DNA from: CAIKMD01 sp963702925
GTDB taxonomy: Bacteria > Pseudomonadota > Alphaproteobacteria > ATCC43930 > CGMCC-115725
Length of the DNA stretch: 64,000 nt
Assembly: GCA_963702925.1 (NCBI GenBank)
Contig: OY969771.1
Span: forward strand, 3,720,001 to 3,784,000
Direction of reading: 5' to 3'
In this document: positions 1 to 8,848 of the stretch, in pieces
How positions within the stretch are numbered: the first letter of the stretch is position 1
Layout of the letters: each line of letters starts with the position of its first letter
Notes under the pieces: model-generated
Database searches by the model: none
What the model was told of the DNA's origin: nothing
The model's input: only the letters and a program-made list of their open reading frames with translations
Program-made: the position numbers and the translations under genes

Positions 1-621
1 CTCGCTGCCGCGCGCGTCGCCGGGCTGGATCTCGGCTTCGTGCCGGGCGCCGGCGGCCGCGATGTCGCGGGAATTGTCGCGGGTTGCGAACAGGGCGCGA
101 TCGACGCGCTTTATCTGCTTGGCGCCGATGAGATCGACGTCAGCCGCCTTGGCGGCGCTTTCGTCATCTATCAGGGCCATCACGGCGACAAGGCCGCCGC
201 GCGCGCGGATGTCGTGTTGCCGGGCGCCGCCTATACCGAGAAAGACGCGACCTATGTCAACACCGAAGGCCGCGTCCAACAGGCGCGGCGCGCGGTGTTT
301 CCGCCGGGCGATGCGCGCGAGGATTGGGCGATTCTGCGCGCGCTTTCGGCCGTTCTGGGCCGCGCCCTGCCTTATGACTCGCTCGCGGCGCTGCGCGCGA
401 AGCTGACGCAATCCTACCCGAGCTTCGCCGCGCTCGACCAAGTGCCGCGTGCCGCTTGGGGCGCGTTCGGCAAGGCCGGGCCGGTCAACGCGACGGGCTT
501 TGCCTATCCCATCGCCGATTTCTATCGCACCGACGCGGTGAGCCGCGCATCGCCGACCATGGCCGAATGCGCCGCCGTGCGGGCACAAGCCGACACGCGG
601 AAGACAGGCACGCATGGCTGA
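1..621 (+). CDS. nuoG: NADH-quinone oxidoreductase subunit G, C-terminal part (5' end outside window)
   Basis: The reading frame is open from base 1, so this is the last 206 residues of a longer protein. The segment is typical of the molybdopterin-oxidoreductase-like C-terminal domain of NuoG: a YQGHHGD stretch, then the VLPGAAYTEKDATYVNTEGR region that in this superfamily closes the cofactor-binding fold. NuoG carries several Fe-S clusters of the peripheral arm of complex I, which passes electrons from NADH to quinone; those N-terminal clusters lie outside the window. The stop overlaps the nuoH start by 8 bases, as expected in the nuo operon. Identity is supported by both the sequence and the seven nuo genes that follow. 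Confidence 0.93.
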   Translation, partial: LAAARVAGLDLGFVPGAGGRDVAGIVAGCEQGAIDALYLLGADEIDVSRLGGAFVIYQGHHGDKAAARADVVLPGAAYTEKDATYVNTEGRVQQARRAVFPPGDAREDWAILRALSAVLGRALPYDSLAALRAKLTQSYPSFAALDQVPRAAWGAFGKAGPVNATGFAYPIADFYRTDAVSRASPTMAECAAVRAQADTRKTGTHG

Positions 622-1630
622 CATCCTGCGCCTCTACGCTCTCCCATCCGCGCTGCTCGTCGGCGAGATCCTCGCCGTGGTCGTGCCGCTACTGCTTGCG
701 GTCGCCTATCTCACCTACGCGGAACGCAAGGTCATTGCGGCCGCGCATTTGAGGAAGGGCCCAAACGTCGTCGGACCGTTCGGTCTGTTGCAGCCGATCG
801 CCGATGCGTTGAAGCTGCTGATGAAGGAAACGGTGATCCCGACCGGCGCCAATCGCGGCGTCTTCATCGCAGCGCCGATCCTGACCTTCGTGCTGAGCCT
901 TATCGCCTGGGCGGTGATCCCCTTCGACGAAGGGGTGGTGATCGCCAATATCAATGTCGGCATTCTCTATCTGTTCGCGATCAGCTCGCTCGGTGTCTAC
1001 GGCATCATCATGGCGGGCTGGTCGTCCAACTCGAAATATGCCTTCCTCGGCGCGGTGCGCGCCGCCGCTCAGATGGTGTCCTACGAAGTCTCGATCGGCT
1101 TCGTCATGGTGAGCGTGTTGCTTTGCGTCGGCTCGCTCAACCTTTCGGCGATCGTCGAGGCACAAAAGACGATCTGGTTCTGCATCCCGCTTTTGCCGAT
1201 GTTCGTCGTGTTCTTCATCTCGGGCCTGGCCGAAACCAACCGCTCGCCCTTCGATCTGGTCGAGGGCGAATCGGAATTGGTGGGCGGCTTCTTCGTCGAA
1301 TATTCGTCAATGAGCTTTGCGCTCTTCTATCTCGGCGAATACGCGAACATGATCCTGATGGGTGCGATGACGAGCATACTGTTCCTGGGAGGCTGGCTGC
1401 CGCCCTTCGGCATCGCCCCCTTTACCTGGATTCCCGGGCCGATCTGGTTCGCCGCCAAAATCGCGTTCGTTCTGTTCTGTTTCCTATGGGTGCGCGCGAC
1501 CATGCCGCGTTTCCGCTACGACCAGCTCATGCGCTTGGGCTGGAAGGTGTTTCTGCCGCTGTCGCTGTTCTGGCTGGTGGCGACGGCGGGCGTGTTGGTC
1601 ACGTTCGGCTGGCTGCCGGGGAAGGGATGA
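614..1630 (+). CDS. nuoH: NADH-quinone oxidoreductase subunit H
   Basis: 338 residues, the usual NuoH length. It is a polytopic membrane protein (about eight hydrophobic segments) with the family hallmarks YAERKVIAAAHLRKGPN near residues 35-50 and the acidic loop ETNRSPFDLVEGESELV near 209-225, which lines the quinone chamber at the junction of the peripheral and membrane arms of complex I. The ATG at 614 overlaps the nuoG stop, consistent with translational coupling. It is followed 4 bases later by nuoI. Nothing is unusual. Confidence 0.97.
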   Translation: MADILRLYALPSALLVGEILAVVVPLLLAVAYLTYAERKVIAAAHLRKGPNVVGPFGLLQPIADALKLLMKETVIPTGANRGVFIAAPILTFVLSLIAWAVIPFDEGVVIANINVGILYLFAISSLGVYGIIMAGWSSNSKYAFLGAVRAAAQMVSYEVSIGFVMVSVLLCVGSLNLSAIVEAQKTIWFCIPLLPMFVVFFISGLAETNRSPFDLVEGESELVGGFFVEYSSMSFALFYLGEYANMILMGAMTSILFLGGWLPPFGIAPFTWIPGPIWFAAKIAFVLFCFLWVRATMPRFRYDQLMRLGWKVFLPLSLFWLVATAGVLVTFGWLPGKG

Positions 1631-1634
1631 CGTT

Positions 1635-2123
1635 ATGGCGATGATGGATCGCGGCGCGCGTAGCCTGCTCCTCGCCGAGATAGTCGGAGGGTTGTGGCTG
1701 ACCTTCAAATACATGTTCAAGCCGACGGTGACGGTGAACTATCCCTTCGAGAAGGGGCCGCTCTCGCCGCGCTTCCGTGGCGAGCACGCGTTGCGCCGCT
1801 ATCCCAATGGCGAAGAACGCTGCATCGCCTGCAAGCTGTGCGAGGCGGTGTGCCCGGCGCTCGCGATCACCATCGAGGCCGAGCCGCGCGACGACGGCAG
1901 CCGCCGTACGACGCGCTACGACATCGACATGACGAAATGCATCTATTGCGGCTTCTGCCAGGAAGCCTGTCCGGTCGATGCGATCGTCGAAGGCCCCAAT
2001 TTCGAGTTTGCCGCCGAAACCCGCGAAGAGCTTTTCTATAACAAGGAAAAGCTGCTTTCGAACGGCGACCGGTGGGAGGCGGAGATCGCGAACAACATCG
2101 CGCTCGACGCGCCGTATCGCTGA
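1635..2123 (+). CDS. nuoI: NADH-quinone oxidoreductase subunit I (two [4Fe-4S] ferredoxin-like)
   Basis: 162 residues. Two CxxCxxCxxxCP motifs are complete: Cys63/66/69/73 and Cys102/105/108/112, each binding a [4Fe-4S] cluster that relays electrons from NuoG towards the terminal cluster of NuoB and quinone. The amphipathic N-terminus (GGLWLTFKYMFKP) fits the membrane-surface position of this subunit. The gene lies between nuoH and nuoJ, with the stop sharing one base with the nuoJ start (TGATG). Confidence 0.97.
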   Translation: MAMMDRGARSLLLAEIVGGLWLTFKYMFKPTVTVNYPFEKGPLSPRFRGEHALRRYPNGEERCIACKLCEAVCPALAITIEAEPRDDGSRRTTRYDIDMTKCIYCGFCQEACPVDAIVEGPNFEFAAETREELFYNKEKLLSNGDRWEAEIANNIALDAPYR

Positions 2124-2749
2124 TGTCGGTCGCTGTACTCATCCAGGCGCTCAGCTTCTACGCATTCGCCGGCGTGGCGGTGGCGTCGGGCGTCATGGTG
2201 ATCGCGGCGCGCAATCCGGTGCATTCCGTGTTGTTTCTGATCCTCGCCTTTTTCAGCGCCGCCGGCCTGTTCGTGCTGCTGGGGGCGGAATTCCTGGCGA
2301 TGATCCTGGTCATCGTCTATGTCGGCGCGGTCGCCGTGCTGTTTCTCTTCGTCGTCATGATGCTCGATATCAATTTCGTCGAGCTGCGGCAGGGGTTTCT
2401 CGCCTATTTGCCGGTCGGCGCGCTGATCGGTCTTGTGCTGCTGGTCGAGCTGGTGCTGGTGTTCGGCGCCTGGACCGTCGCGCCCGACATCGCCGGCGCG
2501 GCCGCGGCACCGATGCCGCCTTTGGCCCAGGCGAGCAACACCGCGGCGCTCGGCGCGCTTCTCTATACCCGTTACATCTACGCCTTTCAGGCTTCCGGTC
2601 TCATTCTCCTCGTCGCGATGATCGGTGCCATCGTTCTGACCTTGCGCGCGCGCGAAGGCGTGCGGCGCCAGAAGATCGCCACCCAGGTGTCGCGTACCCG
2701 CGCCGCGGCGGTGGAAGTGGTCAAAGTGCGGCCGAGGCAGGGGGTTTGA
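2123..2749 (+). CDS. nuoJ: NADH-quinone oxidoreductase subunit J
   Basis: 208 residues with five predicted membrane helices. The segment ILVIVYVGAVAVLFLFVVMM is the conserved third helix of NuoJ, which contains the pi-bulge involved in coupling quinone reduction to proton pumping. The ATG at 2123 was chosen because it overlaps the nuoI stop and gives the normal N-terminus; the frame is open further upstream but that would add residues read from within nuoI. It sits directly upstream of nuoK. Confidence 0.95.
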   Translation: MSVAVLIQALSFYAFAGVAVASGVMVIAARNPVHSVLFLILAFFSAAGLFVLLGAEFLAMILVIVYVGAVAVLFLFVVMMLDINFVELRQGFLAYLPVGALIGLVLLVELVLVFGAWTVAPDIAGAAAAPMPPLAQASNTAALGALLYTRYIYAFQASGLILLVAMIGAIVLTLRAREGVRRQKIATQVSRTRAAAVEVVKVRPRQGV

Positions 2750-2753
2750 TTCG

Positions 2754-3065
2754 ATGCTCGATATCGGTCTCGCACATTATCTCACGGTCGCCGCGATCCT
2801 TTTCACGCTCGGGATTTTCGGCATCTTCCTGAACCGCAAGAACGTGATCGTCATCCTGATGTCGATCGAGCTCATGCTGCTCGCGGTCAACATCAACTTC
2901 GTCGCGTTCTCGTCTTTCCTCCACGACTTGGTGGGCCAGATCTTCGCCATGTTCGTCCTGACGGTGGCGGCCGCCGAGGCCGCGATCGGTCTTGCGATCC
3001 TGGTGGTCTATTTCCGGAATCGCGGCACCATCGCCGTCGAAGACATCAACCTGATGAAAGGCTGA
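2754..3065 (+). CDS. nuoK: NADH-quinone oxidoreductase subunit K
   Basis: 103 residues, three membrane helices, the normal NuoK size. The conserved acidic residue is visible in SIELMLLAVNINFVAFS and the second in VAAAEAAIGLAILV; these buried glutamates belong to the central proton-transfer chain of the complex I membrane arm. It starts 4 bases after nuoJ and is followed 6 bases later by nuoL. Confidence 0.97.
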   Translation: MLDIGLAHYLTVAAILFTLGIFGIFLNRKNVIVILMSIELMLLAVNINFVAFSSFLHDLVGQIFAMFVLTVAAAEAAIGLAILVVYFRNRGTIAVEDINLMKG

Positions 3066-3071
3066 CCCGAC

Positions 3072-5003
3072 GTGCCCGTCGCCGCTGTCTTCCTGCCCCT
3101 CATCGGCTCGATCATCGCCGGCTTCTTCGGCCGCTGGATCGGCGACCGTGGCGCGCAGCTCGTCACTTGCCTCGCCCTGCTGCTTGCGGCGGCATTCGGC
3201 GTCATCCTTTACGTCGAAGTCGCGCTCGACGGTCAGTCGCGGGTCATCGACCTGCTCAACTGGATGGACACGGGCGATCTCCAAGTCCAATGGGCGCTGC
3301 GCTTCGACACGCTCTCGGCGGTGATGGTCGCGATCGTGACGATCGTCTCGGCGATGGTGCATGTCTATTCCGTCGGGTACATGGCGCACGATCATTCGAT
3401 TTCGCGCTTCATGTCCTATCTCAGCATCTTCACCTTCTTCATGCTGATGCTGGTGACGGCCGACAATTTCGTGCAGCTGTTCTTCGGCTGGGAAGGGGTC
3501 GGGCTCGCCTCCTACCTGCTGATCGGCTTCTGGTACGATCGGCCCAGCGCCAATGCCGCGGCGATCAAGGCCTTCGTCGTGAACCGGGTCGGCGATTTCG
3601 GCTTCGCGCTCGGAATCTTCGCGGTGTTTTACCTGTTCGGCTCGCTGCAGTTCGACACGGTCTTCGCCGCCGCGCCGGAAGTCGCCAAGGGCACGCTCAA
3701 TTTCCTCGGCCACGACTATCCCGCGCTCACGGTGACCTGCCTTCTGCTGTTCGTCGGTGCGATGGGCAAATCGGCGCAGATCGGACTCCACACCTGGCTG
3801 CCCGATGCGATGGAAGGACCGACCCCGGTCTCGGCCTTGATTCATGCCGCGACCATGGTGACGGCGGGCGTTTTCATGCTGGCGCGGCTTTCGCCGCTCT
3901 TTGAATATTCGCCGACCGCGCTCACCGTCGTGGTGATCGTCGGCGCGACCACCGCGATCTTCGCCGCGAGCGTGGGCATGGTCCAGAACGACATCAAGCG
4001 GGTCATCGCCTATTCGACCTGCAGCCAGCTCGGCTACATGTTCTTCGCCGCCGGCGTCTCGGCCTATAGCGCGGCCGTGTTTCATCTGATGACCCACGCC
4101 TTCTTCAAGGCGCTGCTGTTCCTCGGCGCCGGCTCTGTCATCCATGCCATGTCGGGCGAGCAGGACATGCGTAAGATGGGCGGGCTCTACTACCTTGTCC
4201 CTTATACCTACATCCTGATGTGGATCGGCAGCCTGGCGCTGGCCGGCATCTGGCCCTTCGCCGGCTATTACTCGAAAGATACGATCCTCGAGGCCGCCTA
4301 TGCCGCCAGTACGGGCGCGGGGCACTATGCCTATTGGCTCGGCGTGCTCGCCGCCTTCTTGACCGCGTTCTACTCCTGGCGCCTCATTTTCATGACCTTC
4401 CACGGCAAAAGCCGCGCCGATCACGAGGTGATGCATCACGCGCATGAATCGCCGCCGGTCATGTTGTGGCCGCTCGTGGTGCTGGCCTGCGGCGCGGTCG
4501 TGGCTGGCTTCCTCGGCTATAATCTTTTCGTTGGCGAAGGCCGCAACGAATTCTGGCGCGAGGCGATTCTGGTTCTGCCGAGCCATGACAGCCTCGCGGC
4601 AGCCGAAAGCGAGCCGTTCTGGGTTTCGAAGCTGCCGCTGGCGGTTGGGTTGCTGGGCATCGCGATCGCTTGGTGCTGCTACATCTGGCGGCCGGGGATT
4701 CCGGTCTGGGTCGCCCAGCGTTTCCGCCCGATCTATCTCTTCCTTCTCAACAAGTGGTATTTTGACGAGCTCTACGACCTGATCTTCGTGCGCCCGCTTT
4801 TCGGCCTGGGTTTCGGCCTGTGGAAGAAAGGCGATGGCGCTGTGATCGACGGGCTCGGCCCCGACGGCCTTGCGGAAACGACACGCGGCCTCTCGGTCTT
4901 GGCGAGCCGGCTCCAGACCGGTTATCTTTACCATTACGCCTTCGCGATGCTGATCGGCGTGGTCGCGCTGGTGTCTTGGTATCTTGTCTTCGGGATCGGG
5001 TGA
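3072..5003 (+). CDS. nuoL: NADH-quinone oxidoreductase subunit L
   Basis: 643 residues starting at GTG 3072. NuoL is the distal antiporter-like proton-pumping subunit. Typical segments are FFGWEGVGLASYLLIGFWY, the HTWLPDAMEGPTPVSALIHAATMV antiporter core, and the long C-terminal region that forms the lateral helix. Many hydrophobic segments are present (about 16 are expected). The gene ends 7 bases before the nuoM ATG. Confidence 0.97.
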   Translation: MPVAAVFLPLIGSIIAGFFGRWIGDRGAQLVTCLALLLAAAFGVILYVEVALDGQSRVIDLLNWMDTGDLQVQWALRFDTLSAVMVAIVTIVSAMVHVYSVGYMAHDHSISRFMSYLSIFTFFMLMLVTADNFVQLFFGWEGVGLASYLLIGFWYDRPSANAAAIKAFVVNRVGDFGFALGIFAVFYLFGSLQFDTVFAAAPEVAKGTLNFLGHDYPALTVTCLLLFVGAMGKSAQIGLHTWLPDAMEGPTPVSALIHAATMVTAGVFMLARLSPLFEYSPTALTVVVIVGATTAIFAASVGMVQNDIKRVIAYSTCSQLGYMFFAAGVSAYSAAVFHLMTHAFFKALLFLGAGSVIHAMSGEQDMRKMGGLYYLVPYTYILMWIGSLALAGIWPFAGYYSKDTILEAAYAASTGAGHYAYWLGVLAAFLTAFYSWRLIFMTFHGKSRADHEVMHHAHESPPVMLWPLVVLACGAVVAGFLGYNLFVGEGRNEFWREAILVLPSHDSLAAAESEPFWVSKLPLAVGLLGIAIAWCCYIWRPGIPVWVAQRFRPIYLFLLNKWYFDELYDLIFVRPLFGLGFGLWKKGDGAVIDGLGPDGLAETTRGLSVLASRLQTGYLYHYAFAMLIGVVALVSWYLVFGIG

Positions 5004-5010
5004 GGGCGCC

Positions 5011-6519
5011 ATGACGAATTGGCCGCTTCTGACCCTCGTTACTTTCCTGCCGCTTTTCGGCGTGCTGGCGATCTTGATCTTGCGCGGCGATAGCGAGGCG
5101 ATCGCCCGCAATGCGCGCTGGATCGCGCTGTGGACTTCGCTGATCGATCTTGCCTTGTCGCTCGTGATCTGGGCGGCGTTCGATCCATCGACGCCCGATT
5201 TCCAATTCGTCGAGCAGGCGCAGTGGCTGCCGCAATTCAACATCGCCTATCAGATGGGTGTCGACGGGATCTCGCTGTTCTTCGTCGTGCTCTCGGCCTT
5301 TCTAACCCCGATCTGCATCATTGCAAGCTGGGCGCCGGTGAAGACGCGGGTGAAGGAATACATGATCTCCTTCCTCGTGCTCGAGACCTTGATGATCGGC
5401 ATGTTCTGCGCGCTCGATTTCGTGCTGTTCTACATGTTCTTCGAAGGCGTCCTGATCCCGATGTTCCTGATCATCGGCGTCTGGGGCGGGCCGCGCCGCG
5501 TCTATGCCGCGTTCAAGTTCTTCCTCTACACGCTGCTGGGCTCGGTCTTGATGCTGCTCGCCATCCTGGCGATCTATTTCCAGGTCGGCTCGACCGATAT
5601 CGTCGCCGCGCTCAACACCGATTTTCCGCCCAAGATGCAGACTTGGCTGTGGCTCGCCTTCTTCGCGTCCTTCGCCGTGAAAGTGCCGATGTGGCCGGTC
5701 CATACGTGGCTGCCCGATGCGCATGTCGAGGCGCCGACGGCGGGCTCGGTCATCCTCGCCGGCGTGCTGCTGAAGATGGGCGGCTACGGCTTCATCCGCT
5801 TCTCGCTGCCCATGTTCCCCGATGCCTCGGCGATGTTCACGCCCCTCGTCTATACGTTGAGCGTGGTCGCGGTGATCTACACCTCGATGGTGGCGTTGGC
5901 GCAAGACGACATGAAGAAGCTGATCGCCTATTCCTCGGTGGCGCATATGGGCATCGTCACCATGGGCATCTTCACCGTCACCTCGGAGGGCTTGCAGGGC
6001 GCGATGATCCAGATGCTGAGCCACGGCGTGGTGTCGGCCGCGCTCTTCCTTTGCGTCGGCGTCGTCTATGACCGGCTGCACACGCGCGAGATCGCGCGCT
6101 ATGGCGGCGTCGTGCACAACATGCCGAAATACGCCTTCGTCTTCATGGTGTTCATGCTGGCCTCGGTCGGCTTGCCCGGCACCAGCGGCTTCGTCGGCGA
6201 GTTCCTGGCGCTCTTGGGCGCGTTCCAGGTCAACACCTGGGTCGCGTTCTTCGCCACGACCGGCATGATCCTGGGCGCGGCCTATATGCTTTATCTCTAT
6301 CGCCGCGTCGTCTTCGGCGTGATCACCCGCGACGACGTGCGCGCGATGCTCGACCTGAATTGGCGCGAGGTCGTGGTGTTCGTGCCGATGATTGCGGTGG
6401 TGCTGTGGATGGGCATCTATCCCAGCTCGTTCCTCAAACCGATGCAGCCTTCGATCGCCAATCTCATCGAGAGTGTGCAATCGTCGCGCGACACCGGCCA
6501 TCACCTCGCGGCGAAATAG
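5011..6519 (+). CDS. nuoM: NADH-quinone oxidoreductase subunit M
   Basis: 502 residues from ATG 5011. A longer in-frame start at 4984 overlaps nuoL, but the 5011 start gives the normal NuoM N-terminus and has GAGGG just upstream. The antiporter-type core HTWLPDAHVEAPTAGSVILAGVLLKMGGYG and the FFEGVLIPMFLIIG helix are diagnostic. It is one of three antiporter-like proton channels of complex I, in standard order between nuoL and nuoN. Confidence 0.96.
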   Translation: MTNWPLLTLVTFLPLFGVLAILILRGDSEAIARNARWIALWTSLIDLALSLVIWAAFDPSTPDFQFVEQAQWLPQFNIAYQMGVDGISLFFVVLSAFLTPICIIASWAPVKTRVKEYMISFLVLETLMIGMFCALDFVLFYMFFEGVLIPMFLIIGVWGGPRRVYAAFKFFLYTLLGSVLMLLAILAIYFQVGSTDIVAALNTDFPPKMQTWLWLAFFASFAVKVPMWPVHTWLPDAHVEAPTAGSVILAGVLLKMGGYGFIRFSLPMFPDASAMFTPLVYTLSVVAVIYTSMVALAQDDMKKLIAYSSVAHMGIVTMGIFTVTSEGLQGAMIQMLSHGVVSAALFLCVGVVYDRLHTREIARYGGVVHNMPKYAFVFMVFMLASVGLPGTSGFVGEFLALLGAFQVNTWVAFFATTGMILGAAYMLYLYRRVVFGVITRDDVRAMLDLNWREVVVFVPMIAVVLWMGIYPSSFLKPMQPSIANLIESVQSSRDTGHHLAAK

Positions 6520-6530
6520 GAGCGCGCCCC

Positions 6531-7994
6531 GTGACAGTTTTTACCGCTCCCGATTTTCTGCCTGCCTTGCCTGAGCTTTTTACCGCGGTCGCCGCCATGC
6601 TGCTGCTGATCCTGGGCGTATTCCAGGGCGACCGGGCGGCGCGCGAAATCGCCTGGCTCGCCGTGGCCGCTCTTGCCATCACCTTCGCCCTGGTCGCGGC
6701 GCCGCTGCATAGCCACGGGCCCGAGCGCAGCGTGAGCCTCTACGGCATGTTCGTGACCGACGGCTTCGGCGCCTTCGCCAAGATGCTGGTGCTCGCCGGC
6801 TCCGCGCTCTCGCTGATCATCTCCATGGACTATAACGAGCGCGAAGGCATGGCGCGGCCCGAATATCCCGTGCTGGTGCTGCTCTCGACCACCGGCATGA
6901 TGATGATGATTTCGGCGAACGATCTCATCTCGCTTTATGTCGGTCTCGAACTGCAGAGCTTGGCGCTTTATGTCGTCGCGTCGTTTCAGCGCGATTCGCT
7001 GCGCTCGACCGAAGCGGGCCTCAAATACTTCGTTCTCGGCGCGCTTGCCTCGGGCATGCTGCTTTATGGGTCCTCGATGGTCTACGGCTCTGCCGGCACG
7101 ACCAGCTTCGATGCGCTTGCCAAGGCTTTCGCCGATGGCGGCACGGCCTCGATCGGCCTCATCATCGGCATCGTTCTGATCTCCGTCGGCCTCGCCTTCA
7201 AGGTTTCGGCGGTGCCGTTCCACATGTGGACGCCCGACGTCTACGAAGGCGCGCCGACGCCCGTGACCGCGTTTTTCTCGGTCGCACCCAAAATCGCCGC
7301 CATGGCGCTGTTCGTCCGCGTCATGGTCGGTCCGTTTGGGGGGCTCGTGGGCGAATGGCGCCAGGTGGTGTGGTTCATCTCGGTCGCTTCGATGCTGCTG
7401 GGCGCCTTCGCCGCGATCAATCAACGCAACATCAAGCGGCTGATGGCCTATAGCTCGATCGGCCATGTCGGCTATGCGCTGATCGGCCTCGCGACGGGCA
7501 GCGCCGCAGGGGTGCGCGGCATTCTCGTCTATTTCGCGATCTATCTCTTCATGAATATCGGTACCTTCACGGTCATCCTGTGCATGCGCCGCCAAGGCAA
7601 GCTGGTCGAAGGGATCGAGGATCTCGCGGGCCTGTCGCGCACCCAGCCGGGTCTGGCGCTGGCGCTCGCCATCTTCATGTTCTCGATGGCGGGCATTCCG
7701 CCCTTGGCCGGCTTCTTTGCCAAGCTCTACGTCTTTCTCGCGGCCATCGATGCCGGGCTTTACGTCCTTGCCGTGATCGGCGTACTCGCGAGCGTGGTGG
7801 GCGCTTATTATTATTTGCGTATCGTCAAGCTGATGTATTTCGACGAGCCGGCGGCCGCTTTCGACCGGCCGATCGGGCGCGAGATGCAGGCCGTGCTGGT
7901 ATTGACGGCCCTCGTCATCCTGTTCTTCTTCGCTTGGCCGGGCCTCCTGGTCGATGGCGCGAACGCGGTGGCGGCGGCTCTCTTCTCGGGATGA
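6531..7994 (+). CDS. nuoN: NADH-quinone oxidoreductase subunit N
   Basis: 487 residues starting at GTG 6531. The frame stays open upstream to 6360, but that part lies inside nuoM in another frame. Family signatures are ELQSLALYVVASFQRDSLRSTEAGLKYFVLGALASGMLLYG and KVSAVPFHMWTPDVYEGAPTPVTAF. It is the last subunit of complex I and the third antiporter-like pump. The stop overlaps the birA start by 4 bases (ATGA), so the downstream cofactor genes appear to be read through from the nuo operon. Confidence 0.95.
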   Translation: MTVFTAPDFLPALPELFTAVAAMLLLILGVFQGDRAAREIAWLAVAALAITFALVAAPLHSHGPERSVSLYGMFVTDGFGAFAKMLVLAGSALSLIISMDYNEREGMARPEYPVLVLLSTTGMMMMISANDLISLYVGLELQSLALYVVASFQRDSLRSTEAGLKYFVLGALASGMLLYGSSMVYGSAGTTSFDALAKAFADGGTASIGLIIGIVLISVGLAFKVSAVPFHMWTPDVYEGAPTPVTAFFSVAPKIAAMALFVRVMVGPFGGLVGEWRQVVWFISVASMLLGAFAAINQRNIKRLMAYSSIGHVGYALIGLATGSAAGVRGILVYFAIYLFMNIGTFTVILCMRRQGKLVEGIEDLAGLSRTQPGLALALAIFMFSMAGIPPLAGFFAKLYVFLAAIDAGLYVLAVIGVLASVVGAYYYLRIVKLMYFDEPAAAFDRPIGREMQAVLVLTALVILFFFAWPGLLVDGANAVAAALFSG

Positions 7995-8746
7995 GCCGGG
8001 CCGTCGCTCTGCCGCCTTTTTACCGGCTCGTTCGCCACGAGCGCATTTCCAGCACCAATGACGAAGCAACGGCCCTGGCCGCGTCGAACGCGCCCGAGGG
8101 CACTTTGGTCTGGGCGAGGGAGCAGACCAAAGGCCATGGCAGGCAAGGGCGCGTTTGGGCCTCGCCGCCGGGCAATCTCTATCTCTCGCTGATCCTGAAG
8201 CCCGACGTCCCGCTGGCCGCCGCGGCGCAGCTCGGCTTTGCCGCCGCGCTGTCCATCGACGAGGCATGCCGCGAACTCGCGCCCGATGCGCCGATCCGTT
8301 TCAAATGGCCCAATGACGTGCTGCTCGCCGGGCGCAAGCTCGCCGGCATCCTGCTCGAATCCCAGGCGAAGCAGGATGGCGGCCTTGCCTGGCTGGTCCT
8401 CGGCGTCGGCGTCAATCTCGCTACCTATCCTGTCGCCGCCGATTATCCTGCCACCGCGCTTGCGGCGACGGGAGTCGAGGTGGGCCCGGAGACGATGCTG
8501 GCGGCGTTCGCCCGGCGCTTTCTCGCCTGGTATGAGCCCTGGCGGCGTGGCCAGGGCTTTACCGCGCTGCGCGAGGCATGGCTGCGGCGCGCGCAGGGGA
8601 TCGGCGAGCGTTTGCGCGTGCGCTTGCCCCGGGAGGAATTCACCGGCATTTTTACTGGGCTCGACGAGGACGGTACGCTGCTGCTCGAAACCCGCGCCGG
8701 AAGCCGCCGCATCGCGGCGGGCGACGTCTTTCCTGCCGTGATCTGA
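7991..8746 (+). CDS. birA: Biotin--[acetyl-CoA-carboxylase] ligase
   Basis: 251 residues, start ATG 7991 overlapping the nuoN stop. Activates biotin with ATP and attaches it to carboxylase BCCP domains. The biotinyl-AMP loop reads GHGRQGRVW (the consensus has GRGRxGRxW), followed by the substrate-binding strand RFKWPNDVLL and KLAGILLE. There is no N-terminal helix-turn-helix, so this is a group I ligase and not a biotin repressor. The C-terminal 45 residues form the usual small SH3-like domain. Linkage nuoN-birA-coaX-rnj is common in alphaproteobacteria. Confidence 0.93.
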   Translation: MSRAVALPPFYRLVRHERISSTNDEATALAASNAPEGTLVWAREQTKGHGRQGRVWASPPGNLYLSLILKPDVPLAAAAQLGFAAALSIDEACRELAPDAPIRFKWPNDVLLAGRKLAGILLESQAKQDGGLAWLVLGVGVNLATYPVAADYPATALAATGVEVGPETMLAAFARRFLAWYEPWRRGQGFTALREAWLRRAQGIGERLRVRLPREEFTGIFTGLDEDGTLLLETRAGSRRIAAGDVFPAVI

Positions 8747-8848
8747 TGTTTCGCATCAGACCACCGAACGACACCGCGGCGCGCTCGCCGGCGCCCCTAT
8801 CGCGCGCGGAACCCTGTGTTAGACTCGCGGCGCCAGAAGGGAGAGCCC

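Noticed and set aside
2721..5243. Long reverse-strand open frame opposite nuoK, nuoL and nuoM (840 codons)
   Set aside because: It is antisense to well-supported complex I genes. Its product is rich in Asp, Glu, His and Arg, as expected when high-G+C membrane-protein genes are read backwards, with no domain.
6501..8267. Long reverse-strand frame opposite nuoN and birA
   Set aside because: Antisense shadow of conserved genes; composition is charged and repetitive with no recognisable domain.
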